Assembly: GCA_043811005.1 (NCBI GenBank)
Contig: JBDRNO010000281.1
Location: forward strand, 1 to 17,819
Reading direction: 5' to 3'
Origin: JBDRNO01 sp043811005
GTDB lineage: Bacteria; Bacteroidota; Bacteroidia; NORP154
Length of the DNA: 17,819 nt
The notes beneath the pieces were generated by a model. The model saw only the letters and a list, made by a program, of their open reading frames with translations, was not told the origin of the DNA and searched no databases. This document shows positions 7,309-14,966 of this stretch, piece by piece; positions within the stretch are counted from its first letter, which is position 1; every line of letters begins with the position of its first letter. The position numbers were made by a program, and so were the translations under genes.

Positions 7309-7869
7309 TTACTGAAAAAATTGGTGTTCAATTATAATTTTCAATCCAATCCCTATTAAAACTATTCCACCAATAATTACAGCGGTTTTTCCTATTCTTT
7401 TGCCAAAATATTTTCCAAGTTGTAATCCAAGTAACGAAAAACCAAACGTAATAACTCCAATGATCAAAACAGGAGTTACAATTGACAAATTCAATAATGC
7501 GAAACTTATTCCTACAGCAAAAGCGTCAATACTTGTTGCAAAAGACTGTCCTATTAATGTTGAAATTTTCAATTCTGAATCTTTTGCAATATCATTTTTC
7601 TTTACCCCTTCATAAATCATTTTTACTCCAATAAATGACAAAAGCAAGAATGCTATCCAATGGTCAAATTCCACAATATACTTTTCAATTCCTATACCGG
7701 CAAACCATCCGGCTAGAGGCATTAAAGCTTGGAATATAGCAAGTGAAAAAGAGATTATAAGAATTCTTTTTACGTTTAACTCTCTGATTGTTAATCCATT
7801 TGTTATTGAAACGGCAAACGAATCCATTGATAAACCAATTGCTATTAATATTATTGAGATAGTGTCCAT
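7309..7869 (-). CDS. mntP: manganese efflux pump MntP
   Basis: Integral inner-membrane protein of 186 residues, the normal size for MntP, which exports Mn2+ and protects against manganese excess. Six hydrophobic segments can be read. The two internally repeated half-sites each carry the conserved acidic motif: GLSMDSFAVS (D16) in the first half and ATSIDAFAVG (D114) in the second. Other signs are the glycine-rich helices near the C-terminus. The gene starts 25 bp after the stop of the beta-helix gene and could be read through from it. The spacer is too short for the yybP-ykoY manganese riboswitch that precedes mntP in many bacteria, and no MntR-like site is recognisable. The coding sequence is AT-rich (about one third G+C in a sampled line), unlike the nearby cyclophilin gene, which may point to a different history. 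Confidence 0.93.
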   Translation of the reverse strand: MDTISIILIAIGLSMDSFAVSITNGLTIRELNVKRILIISFSLAIFQALMPLAGWFAGIGIEKYIVEFDHWIAFLLLSFIGVKMIYEGVKKNDIAKDSELKISTLIGQSFATSIDAFAVGISFALLNLSIVTPVLIIGVITFGFSLLGLQLGKYFGKRIGKTAVIIGGIVLIGIGLKIIIEHQFFQ

Positions 7870-7894
7870 TTTGTTGGAGAATCAATTTTATTAT

Positions 7895-9934
7895 TCATTC
7901 TTTCTTTTCCAGTAAGATCTTACCGGTAACTATTTCATTTGCAGAAAATACTTTGACAAGATAAAGTCCTTTCGCTTCAGCGGAAAGGTCAATAACCGTA
8001 TGTTCGGAATTTGACAGAACTTTTTTAACAACCCTGCCTTCAATGTCTATCACCTCAATATGGTCAATCTCTTTGCCATAAACAATGCACACCCCGGTTG
8101 TTGGGTTTGGATAGATAACTATTCTTTCATCAATTGATCTACTAATAACCGAAGCAATTGCCAAACTATTACTAGCAATGGAAAATTCCGATGTATTATT
8201 GGACTGGTCAATAGCTATTGTTGTTAGAAAGTCGGTGTCAACCAAGCCGGTGAGAGTGTCTGTCCAGTTTCCTGACACATCCGGTATTACAGAAGATAAG
8301 TATTCTATACCTTCACCATGCCCTGTCTGATCAGGTAAGGCTTTAAATATTTGAACCGTACACAATTCCGGGGTTTGTGTATCGAGAGTGCCGGAGATAA
8401 CAGTTTCTGCAGGGCCTGTGATAAATATCACAGTATCAATTTCAGGGTAGTTCATTCCTTCATTTGCGCCTGCATCCGTATCACCGGGATCATTTAAATT
8501 AACACCAGGAGGAAAAAGATCAATTCCAAGACCTGTATTATCATATATTGAATTGCAGCTAATAAGGTGATAGTCATCATTGGCAAACATTAAGTAAACA
8601 CCATTTCCACCATTGTTTGCAATAACATTGGCTTCAGAAGGCATCCCTCCTATCATTGAATATTTTGGGCCCTGAGAAATACGGATACCATCACTGCCAT
8701 TTCCTAACGGGCTTCCATTAATATCAGTACCTATCTTATTCCTGACTATCAAAGTACTGTCACTACCGGTAATATTTATAGAAATCCCTTGCTGGAGATT
8801 TCCGGAGATCACATTGCTGTCAACCACATTTTTGTATGCAGCCCCGTCTATCACTATTCCTACAGCATTTGGAACAGCAGCCGTTCCATTTACATCAGTA
8901 CCAATATAGTTTCCCTTGACAATATTACCGTTTGTGCCCATGTTGTAGATGAATACACCGTAAGCAGAATTACCCGACAGGATGTTTCTCTCTGAGCTGC
9001 TACTGCCGCCAAGAATATTATTGTAAGATCCATCGTCAAAAAGAACTCCGTAAGTGTTTGGTATGGCAACTGTTCCGGTAACATCGGTTCCAATATAATT
9101 TCCGGTAATGATATTTCCTTCAGCGCCCGCACCAAATACCGGCAGACCGTATGCAACATTCCCTGAAATAATATTCCTTTCATTGGCGCTGGTTCCGCCA
9201 ATTGTGCAATATTTCACGGCACCTTCAAGGCTCACACCGTCATAATTTCTCAAAGCAAACGTGCCGGTGCGGTCAACGCCTACATAGTTACCTATTACTG
9301 TGCAATATTTCACATCAAGCAAGCGGATACCTATATGTTCGTTGCCTGAAATGATATTTCTGTCTGCAATTGAGGTACCGCCAACTGTATTGTAATCGGC
9401 ACCGGCTATTATCTCGATCCCGATATAATTCCCTGCGGTGTCAGTAGCAGTTGCGTTTGTGCCAATATAGTTGCCGGTAATAGTGCTATTAATTGATGAT
9501 GTTCCATAAATTTGAATTCCATACATGAAATCGCTAATAGTGAAACCTTTTATAACCGTTCCGGACGAATTGATCACGCTAAAGCAATAATTGATAAAAT
9601 TATCATTCCCATCCAAAACAATTTCAGGACCAAGCGGGTTTGTATCTCCCTGGTTTGTAGTTTGTGTTGTACCGTCAATGGTTACATTGTCCTTTATAAT
9701 ATAGTCAAAGGTCGTTAAAGGGGTGATAACCCAAACACCCAATGTGGCATTGTAATTGGGATCTGTTGTGGGGATATTAAATTCAATGGAGTGAGGCCCT
9801 GTAAGAAACGCAGCCATTTGCAAAGCATCGCGCAGTGAACCGCTGCCTGAGTTGTTTGTGTTGGTTACCGTAAAGGTGCCTGCATTTGTGCTCAGTGATA
9901 TTGCCAGGAAGATAACAGTTGTGATTAGTCTCAT
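7895..9934 (-). CDS. secreted right-handed beta-helix protein with T9SS sorting domain (shorter paralog)
   Basis: Secreted protein of 679 residues from the ATG at 9934. The ATG 30 bases upstream (9964) adds ten residues before the natural signal peptide MRLITTVIFLAISLSTNA, so I reject it. After the signal come a start cap (FTVTNTNNSGSGSLRDAL, then N-I-P-T-T-D-P-N-Y-N-A-T) and an array of about 56-63-residue repeats. Each reads roughly G-N-Y-I-G-T-D-x-x-G-T-x-x-x-P-N-x-x-G-V, then N-x-I-G-G-x-x-x-x-E-R-N-I-I-S-G-N. Four to five copies are visible, consistent with a parallel beta-helix. A beta-sandwich-like region follows (I-S-G-T-L-D-T-Q-T-P), then a sorting domain in the last 75 residues (IYPNPTTG). 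No pectate lyase or other catalytic signature stands out, so it may be structural, adhesive or glycan-binding. It is a paralog of the 10573-13371 gene, and mntP lies 25 bp downstream. Confidence 0.85.
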   Translation of the reverse strand: MRLITTVIFLAISLSTNAGTFTVTNTNNSGSGSLRDALQMAAFLTGPHSIEFNIPTTDPNYNATLGVWVITPLTTFDYIIKDNVTIDGTTQTTNQGDTNPLGPEIVLDGNDNFINYCFSVINSSGTVIKGFTISDFMYGIQIYGTSSINSTITGNYIGTNATATDTAGNYIGIEIIAGADYNTVGGTSIADRNIISGNEHIGIRLLDVKYCTVIGNYVGVDRTGTFALRNYDGVSLEGAVKYCTIGGTSANERNIISGNVAYGLPVFGAGAEGNIITGNYIGTDVTGTVAIPNTYGVLFDDGSYNNILGGSSSSERNILSGNSAYGVFIYNMGTNGNIVKGNYIGTDVNGTAAVPNAVGIVIDGAAYKNVVDSNVISGNLQQGISINITGSDSTLIVRNKIGTDINGSPLGNGSDGIRISQGPKYSMIGGMPSEANVIANNGGNGVYLMFANDDYHLISCNSIYDNTGLGIDLFPPGVNLNDPGDTDAGANEGMNYPEIDTVIFITGPAETVISGTLDTQTPELCTVQIFKALPDQTGHGEGIEYLSSVIPDVSGNWTDTLTGLVDTDFLTTIAIDQSNNTSEFSIASNSLAIASVISRSIDERIVIYPNPTTGVCIVYGKEIDHIEVIDIEGRVVKKVLSNSEHTVIDLSAEAKGLYLVKVFSANEIVTGKILLEKKE

Positions 9935-9956
9935 TTTGTTATTATTCGGGTGAAAA

Positions 9957-10003
9957 GGAACCACAGATTACACAGATTTCACTGATTTTAATCTGTGAAA
10001 TCA
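9957..10003. repeat. palindromic 'cacagatttcac' repeat, left copy
   Basis: GATTTCAC (9975-9982) and GTGAAATC (9995-10002) form an 8-bp stem with a 12-nt loop. The segment begins GGAACCACAGATTACACAG. A related inverted copy lies at 10470-10533. The repeat is 23 bp upstream of the beta-helix start at 9934, so it would lie in that gene's leader or promoter. Repeats of this CACAGATT/TTTCAC type are, from memory, frequent between genes in many Bacteroidota. Confidence 0.6.
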
Positions 10004-10124
10004 AAATATTATACTTTTCATAACAACTTAGCGTTTGTTTAGGGTGCTATTTTAATAAAAAGCACAGCAAAAGCAGACATTTTAGAACGTTTTTTAATTT
10101 TTTGAATTAAAAAAATTGATACTA

Positions 10125-10132
10125 CAAAGATA
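10125..10132 (-). promoter_or_regulatory. candidate -7 element upstream of the shorter beta-helix gene
   Basis: On the minus strand the sequence is TATCTTTG, an exact match to TAnnTTTG. If used, the leader to the ATG at 9934 would be about 185 nt long and would include the palindrome at 9975-10002. No TTG -33 box is present at the expected distance, and AT-rich DNA produces such matches by chance. Confidence 0.35.
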
Positions 10133-10198
10133 AAAACGTAATATTAATTAACTATCATAAGTTGAAAAATTGAGGGGTGGGATATTAACAAAAAGTAG

Positions 10199-10381
10199 TA
10201 TGTAGAACTTTGCACCTTGCAAGTGCAGAAGGGCTATATATTACTTTCCAAAGTTGAATACGAGAAACTGCAGAAAAACAATAAGGAATTACATCTCTAC
10301 GGTTAAAAACACGGCTATAATGTATTAGATGCAATTGTTTTAGCACTCAACAATCAGCCATACTTTGCCCATGCGCCTTAA
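10199..10381 (+). pseudogene. relict reading frame of unknown family, interrupted by one stop
   Basis: Following a stop at 10196-10198, one frame stays protein-like for about 60 codons. It is broken by TAA at 10304-10306 and ends with TAA at 10379-10381. It reads LQVQKGYILLSKVEYEKLQK..., then after the internal stop KHGYNVLDAIVLALNNQPYF. The composition looks coding (charged helix, then a hydrophobic segment), but there is no good start codon. I do not recognise the family. A broken transposase or antitoxin fragment is possible. The rest of the 638-bp spacer (9935-10572) holds the two palindromic repeats, a candidate promoter and otherwise featureless AT-rich DNA. Confidence 0.3.
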
Positions 10382-10469
10382 AGGGTATCCCAAACAATAA
10401 CCATTTTTGTAAATATTGATTTGATTTACTCACTATAATAATTGATATTAACGGTGTTCGTGAACCCTT

Positions 10470-10533
10470 TGGATTTCACAGATATCAGATATGTTTTTTA
10501 TCTGTGTAATCGGTGAAATCTGTGGTTTCATTA
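10470..10533. repeat. palindromic 'cacagatttcac' repeat, right (inverted) copy
   Basis: GATTTCAC (10472-10479) pairs with GTGAAATC (10513-10520). Inside it, CAGAT (10486-10490) pairs with ATCTG (10500-10504), giving a nested hairpin with a T-rich loop. Its right end, read on the minus strand, is AAACCACAGATTTCACCG, similar to the start of the left copy at 9957, so the two copies face each other about 460 bp apart. It lies 40 bp downstream of the stop of the larger beta-helix gene and could act as a terminator-like structure. Confidence 0.6.
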
Positions 10534-10572
10534 ATCAATTATTTTTTTTATACCCGAACAGTAACAAAATTT

Positions 10573-13371
10573 TCATCTCATAATATTAACTTGCTTTATA
10601 CTAATAAGCTTATTGTCTGTTTTAAGCACCAGGAAGCAGGTTTCCGGTGAGATGGATAGACTATTTATGATAAATGAATGTTTGCCTGCCGGTTGTTTGC
10701 CTTGAAACAGTTTCTTAACTTTTTTACCTGTAATATCTAATATGGATATTTCAATCAATGACTGATCGTATATCTCGTAATTAACAGTAAAACTACCTGA
10801 CGCAGGATTGGGATAGACTGTAAAAGAAAAAGAATTAAATAGACTATTCTCCTTAATCCCCATACTACCTACCACTGTAGTAGTATTCAAAGAAAATTCA
10901 GAAGTATTGCCGTTTACATCTCTTGCGGTAGCTGTTACTTTATCTCCTGGTATAAGTCCGGTCACAGCTATGGTCCAGTTTCCAGAATTATCGGGTGTCG
11001 TACTTCCAAGATATGTTTTCCCTTCACCATGATTAAAAAGCAGATCGGGGGCGGATTTGAATACTTCAACGGTTGCGTTCCCGGGATCTTGTGTATCCAG
11101 AGTCCCTATTATGATTGTTACTCCGGAGGTTGTGTCATATCCGGTAGTATCAATCACCGGGAAATTCATCATGTTATTGGGGCCATTATCATTATCACCG
11201 GCATCATTGGAATTAATACCCGGAGGAAAAATGTCAATTCCGAGAAAATCGTTATCATAAATTGAATTGGCAGAAATTGTGTTGTTGACAGTAATATTAT
11301 CAATAATCACAATTCCGGCAGAATCGTTATATGTAATGCTGTTACCTTGTCCAACAGCACCAATGAAATTATTGATTGCCCCCTGCCCTATTAAAATACC
11401 ACAGACACCATTCCCAAGGTCGGTTGAACAGTCTGATCCTATGCCTATCAGGTTGTTAACAACCAAATTACTGTCAGTGGCATCAGTAAGTACAATGCCA
11501 AAAGTATTATTGCCGGAAATTACATTACCATCAATTACAGAGGCAGTTGTCAAACTGCTGACTGCAATTCCGAAAGCATTCGGAAGGGCAACATTACCTG
11601 TAATATCCGTACCGATGTAGTTGCCTCTAAGTTCGTTGTGATCGGTGCCGTTATCTGCAATTTCAATCCCTCCGTAACGATTGCCTGAAAATACGTTTCT
11701 GTCAGCGGAAGTTGCTCCGCCAATCAAATTGTACTTTGCTCCTCCTCCTAACAATAACCCAACGTCATTGGGGATAGTATCGGTACCTGCCGCATTTGTT
11801 CCTACCAGGTTGCCTTTGAACACGTTGTAATTACTGCCTGTTGTAACAATAAACAGCCCATAGCTAATATTCCCGGAAAGTAAGTTGTCAGCCATAATGT
11901 TATGATTAGAAGCATCATCTACACAAATTCCTGTTGCATTCGGAATAGCATACGAGCCGGTTACATCTGTTCCGATATAGTTGCCTGTAATAGAGTTTTG
12001 TGAAACCTGACCATAATAAATTGCACCGTAGACTCTATTCCCTGAGATAATATTTCTTTCTCCGGCTGACATTCCCCCAATGATATTATATTTTGAGACA
12101 GTATTGATCTCTACTCCGTTTGCCTGTATTAATGTGTCGCCTCCGGGATAAGTAAAAGTGGTTGTTCCTGTAAAGTCGGTTCCAATGTAATTACCCGAAA
12201 CAGTATTGCTGTCAGAAGCCTCAATGTAAACACCTATTTCCAAATTTGCCGAGATGACATTTCTTTCTTCAGAAGTACTTCCTCCCACAATATTATTATC
12301 GGCATCTGCTTTAATAATTACACCATAGTGGTTGCTCAATGCTATTGTTCCGGAAGAATCTATGCCTATATAATTGCCAATTACACTATTATTGTTAGCC
12401 CCTGTTCCGTTCATTACAATTCCACTTCCCATATTCCCTGAAATAATATTTCTTTCATTTGAGGTAGTTCCACCAATTGTATTGTTATTAGCGCTTATAA
12501 CCATTACTCCATTTCCATTAGGAACAGTATCAGTTGAATTTTCATTAATGCCAATATAGTTCCCAATAATTGTATTCCCTGATGAACCAATATCGTTTAT
12601 TAATATTCCACAATCTGTATTCCCTGAAATTATATTTCTTTCAGAAGGCGAGATCCCTCCGATGGTATTGTTGTATGAGTTGTCTAAAATGATCCCAATT
12701 GGGTTGGGCAAAGAAAGCATTCCGGAAATGTCAGTGCCTATTTTGTTGCCGGTTATAAAAATGTTGTTTGCAGGTGAACAAACTATTCCCACAATTGTAT
12801 TTCCCGAAATAAGGTTGTTTGCAATAGTAATGTTAGCCGCATCCCCGGAAAATCCAATTCCATGATCATTACTATATATTCCGGCTCCGCTTCTATCTGC
12901 TCCGATATAATTTGTTGTAATAGAATTACCTGTTGCCATGGTTCCATAAATTTGAATTCCAAATTCAAATTGCCCTATTATAAACCCTTTTATCGTATTG
13001 GAGGGTGAAACTATTCGAAAACCATAGGTTAATGTATTTCCACCGTCAAGTGCTATTTCAGGGCCTTGCGTATTAGTGTTGCCCTGGTTTGTGGTTTGTG
13101 TGGTTGCGTTTATGTTTGTATATCCTCCTGTTATCATGGGCAGGTCAGTAGATGGAGTGATTGTCCAAACACCTGTTGTGGCATTATAGTTGGGGTCTGA
13201 AGTAGGTATGTTAAAGTTAATATTGTCTGGTCCCGGTACGCTATTTGCGTCAATAATTGCTTGCCTAAATGAACCGGCTCCCGAGTCGTCTGTATTTGTT
13301 ACAGTGTAGGTGGCAGCCGGCAATAATAAAGGAATTAACAGGATTGATGCTATCGATAAAATTGTTTTCAT
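10573..13371 (-). CDS. secreted right-handed beta-helix protein with T9SS sorting domain (longer paralog)
   Basis: Secreted protein of 932 residues with signal peptide MKTILSIASILLIPLLLPAA. It shares its whole layout with the 679-residue paralog: start cap (YTVTNTDDSGAGSFRQAI, N-I-P-T-S-D-P-N-Y-N-A-T-x-G-V-W), repeat array, the closing N-S-I-Y-D-N-x-x-L-G-I-D-x-F-P-P-G-x-N segment, a G-T-L-D-T-Q beta-sandwich region, and a sorting domain (VYPNPASGSFTVNYEI) in the last 80 residues. About eight repeats of 56-63 residues are visible, each ending in E-R-N-I-I-S-G-N or a variant, and carrying G-N-Y-I-G-T-D-x-T-G. This is about four more than in the paralog. The fourth has a short insertion (Y-P-G-G-D-T-L-I-Q). 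The fold should be a long parallel beta-helix on the surface. No catalytic motif is recognised. The upstream spacer (42 bp) leads into the left copy of the palindrome that flanks the ATPase gene. Confidence 0.86.
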   Translation of the reverse strand: MKTILSIASILLIPLLLPAATYTVTNTDDSGAGSFRQAIIDANSVPGPDNINFNIPTSDPNYNATTGVWTITPSTDLPMITGGYTNINATTQTTNQGNTNTQGPEIALDGGNTLTYGFRIVSPSNTIKGFIIGQFEFGIQIYGTMATGNSITTNYIGADRSGAGIYSNDHGIGFSGDAANITIANNLISGNTIVGIVCSPANNIFITGNKIGTDISGMLSLPNPIGIILDNSYNNTIGGISPSERNIISGNTDCGILINDIGSSGNTIIGNYIGINENSTDTVPNGNGVMVISANNNTIGGTTSNERNIISGNMGSGIVMNGTGANNNSVIGNYIGIDSSGTIALSNHYGVIIKADADNNIVGGSTSEERNVISANLEIGVYIEASDSNTVSGNYIGTDFTGTTTFTYPGGDTLIQANGVEINTVSKYNIIGGMSAGERNIISGNRVYGAIYYGQVSQNSITGNYIGTDVTGSYAIPNATGICVDDASNHNIMADNLLSGNISYGLFIVTTGSNYNVFKGNLVGTNAAGTDTIPNDVGLLLGGGAKYNLIGGATSADRNVFSGNRYGGIEIADNGTDHNELRGNYIGTDITGNVALPNAFGIAVSSLTTASVIDGNVISGNNTFGIVLTDATDSNLVVNNLIGIGSDCSTDLGNGVCGILIGQGAINNFIGAVGQGNSITYNDSAGIVIIDNITVNNTISANSIYDNDFLGIDIFPPGINSNDAGDNDNGPNNMMNFPVIDTTGYDTTSGVTIIIGTLDTQDPGNATVEVFKSAPDLLFNHGEGKTYLGSTTPDNSGNWTIAVTGLIPGDKVTATARDVNGNTSEFSLNTTTVVGSMGIKENSLFNSFSFTVYPNPASGSFTVNYEIYDQSLIEISILDITGKKVKKLFQGKQPAGKHSFIINSLSISPETCFLVLKTDNKLISIKQVNIMR

Positions 13372-13412
13372 TTTTAGTTGAATATTTGCAAGATATTTTA
13401 GTGATAATTTTA

Positions 13413-13460
13413 TTATATCCAGCCAAATGTTCTTTTTTTTAGATTGTTTTGGCTATTTAT
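13413..13460. repeat. flanking repeat of the ATPase gene, left copy (AGCCAAA...TTTGGCT)
   Basis: Contains AGCCAAA (13421-13427) and TTTGGCT (13448-13454), a 7-bp palindrome with a 20-nt, T-rich spacer. Aligned without gaps to 14888-14935, 33 of 48 bases agree. AGCCAAATGT is identical in both, and the far end GGCTATTTAT differs at one base from GGCTACTTAT. The middle is not conserved. The ATPase stop codon (13457-13459) lies inside this copy, and its other end is 42 bp upstream of the beta-helix start at 13371. Confidence 0.7.
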
Positions 13461-14878
13461 ATCTCAACGAACAGATGATCCATTGTGAGCTCACTTTGAA
13501 CATATTGACTGCTGTATTGATTAGTAATCAAGCCGTAAGACGTTATGAAAGTAACAAATACATTCTTTTTGGTTTTAGTACTAGAGGTAAAAGTATTAAC
13601 CTTTTTTGCTATTTCTTTGGCATATTTTTTATCGATTGCATACTCCGTATTGTTCAATTTCATTTCACATAGATTAATTACATTGTCATCTCTATCTATT
13701 AGCAAATCAATCTGAGCGCCATTTTGGGCATTTTTTTCAATCCAACTTCCATGTACTGCATTGATCCCGGAAATTTTCAATCCTTCCTTTATTTGGTCCA
13801 CATGCTTTATACAAATAGTTTCAAAACTAAAGCCAGACCAGATCCTGTAGGATGGTTGCCCATGCATCTTAATCCAAACACCGCTATTAGAAGGGTTTGT
13901 ATTTTCAATGTATTTAATATAAAACATCGAATATTCATCTGTTAGCCGGTAAATCGAATCTTTAGTCCCTTGGTAGGGTACATATTTCTCAATGAATCCG
14001 GATTCTTCCAACTCCAGAAGCGTTTTGGTTAGCGTCCCTCCTGATTTTATCTTACTTTTAGTTAACATTTCAGTTCTGGTTAAACCCTTACGAACAGATG
14101 CTAATGTTCTAATTATTGCTGCATGATTATCATGTTGGTCAAATAGAGAAGCAAAAACATTATTGAACTCCGTTCTTAGAGATCCATTCTTATTAAAGCA
14201 TAATCGGTCAAGGGCTTGTGCAACACTTTCGCCAGGTAAAATTTCTTCCAAATAATAAGGAACTCCTCCCATAGCCATATAAATTTGCAGTATATCGTAT
14301 CGGGAGAGTTTAACTTTTTTATGTTTTAATAGTTGTTCAGTTTCATGCAAATTAAAAGGAACTAATTGAATTCTATTGGTTAACCTGTTATGAAGTCCTC
14401 CTTTACTTTTAATGATATTTTTTATCATGTAAGAGGCAGCAGATCCGCAAATTACCACTACTATATCATCTCTTTTTGATGCATAGCTGTTCCAAAAGTT
14501 GTCGAAAGCCGGGAGAAAGTTTGATTTTCGAGTATCGAGCCATGGAAATTCGTCAATAAAAATCACTTTCTTCTTCTTAGATGTAAGCATATCAATGTAT
14601 TGACTCAATTGATGAAATGCTTCAATCCAATCGGAAGGTTTTTTAAAATTGATATTTTTAGCAGAAAGAGTAAGGTGAAAATTTTTGAGTTGTTGCTTTA
14701 AGGGAACTTTGTGAATGCCCGAAAACTCAAACCGGATATCATTTTTATATACATTCCGAATGAGAAAAGTTTTTCCAACTCTCCTTCTACCGTAAACTGC
14801 AATAAGTTCCGGTCGATTACTTTTTAAAGCATTCGACAAGATGGATATTTCAGCTTTTCTGCCAATTAATTTTCTCAT
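13457..14878 (-). CDS. AAA-family ATPase with C-terminal PD-(D/E)xK nuclease-like (DUF234-type) domain
   Basis: Predicted 473-residue ATPase of the family found in many copies in archaea, Bacteroidota and other anaerobes. No cellular role is established. Walker A is GRRRVGKT at 30-37, Walker B is KVIFIDEF at 104-111, and a sensor-1-like VICGS follows at 142-146. An arginine pair and G-G-V-P-Y-Y-L-E-E (204-212) are typical of the family's lid region. A winged-helix segment (about 255-310, L-T-R-T-E-M-L and L-E-L-E-E-S-G-F-I) precedes a C-terminal domain with D391, E405 and K407 (Q-I-D-L-L-I-D then C-E-M-K-L), the spacing of a PD-(D/E)xK active site. W347 and E353 (S-G-F-S-F-E) begin that domain. 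The protein is full length, with no signal peptide. The gene sits between two similar palindrome-containing repeats and is AT-rich, which fits a mobile or horizontally moving unit. That is inference. Confidence 0.9.
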   Translation of the reverse strand: MRKLIGRKAEISILSNALKSNRPELIAVYGRRRVGKTFLIRNVYKNDIRFEFSGIHKVPLKQQLKNFHLTLSAKNINFKKPSDWIEAFHQLSQYIDMLTSKKKKVIFIDEFPWLDTRKSNFLPAFDNFWNSYASKRDDIVVVICGSAASYMIKNIIKSKGGLHNRLTNRIQLVPFNLHETEQLLKHKKVKLSRYDILQIYMAMGGVPYYLEEILPGESVAQALDRLCFNKNGSLRTEFNNVFASLFDQHDNHAAIIRTLASVRKGLTRTEMLTKSKIKSGGTLTKTLLELEESGFIEKYVPYQGTKDSIYRLTDEYSMFYIKYIENTNPSNSGVWIKMHGQPSYRIWSGFSFETICIKHVDQIKEGLKISGINAVHGSWIEKNAQNGAQIDLLIDRDDNVINLCEMKLNNTEYAIDKKYAKEIAKKVNTFTSSTKTKKNVFVTFITSYGLITNQYSSQYVQSELTMDHLFVEI

Positions 14879-14887
14879 TATTTGTAA

Positions 14888-14935
14888 TTATAAGCAGCCA
14901 AATGTACTAAAAAACAATTAGATTTGGCTACTTAT
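14888..14935. repeat. flanking repeat of the ATPase gene, right copy, with embedded -7 element
   Basis: AGCCAAAT (14896-14903) and ATTTGGCT (14922-14929) form a perfect 8-bp palindrome around an 18-nt spacer. This is the right partner of 13413-13460. It ends only 10 bp upstream of the ATPase ATG. Read on the minus strand, the inner arm contains TACATTTG (14899-14906), an exact TAnnTTTG promoter element. A protein bound to the palindrome would therefore cover the ATPase promoter. Confidence 0.7.
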
Positions 14936-14966
14936 GTGAGTATTATTTATTATTGTGCTGTTTATT

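Noticed and set aside
13421..14929. Palindromes around the ATPase gene as dif-like (Xer) recombination sites of a mobile dif module
   Set aside because: Xer sites have two 11-bp arms with a 6-8 bp centre. Here the arms are 7-8 bp with an 18-20 bp spacer.
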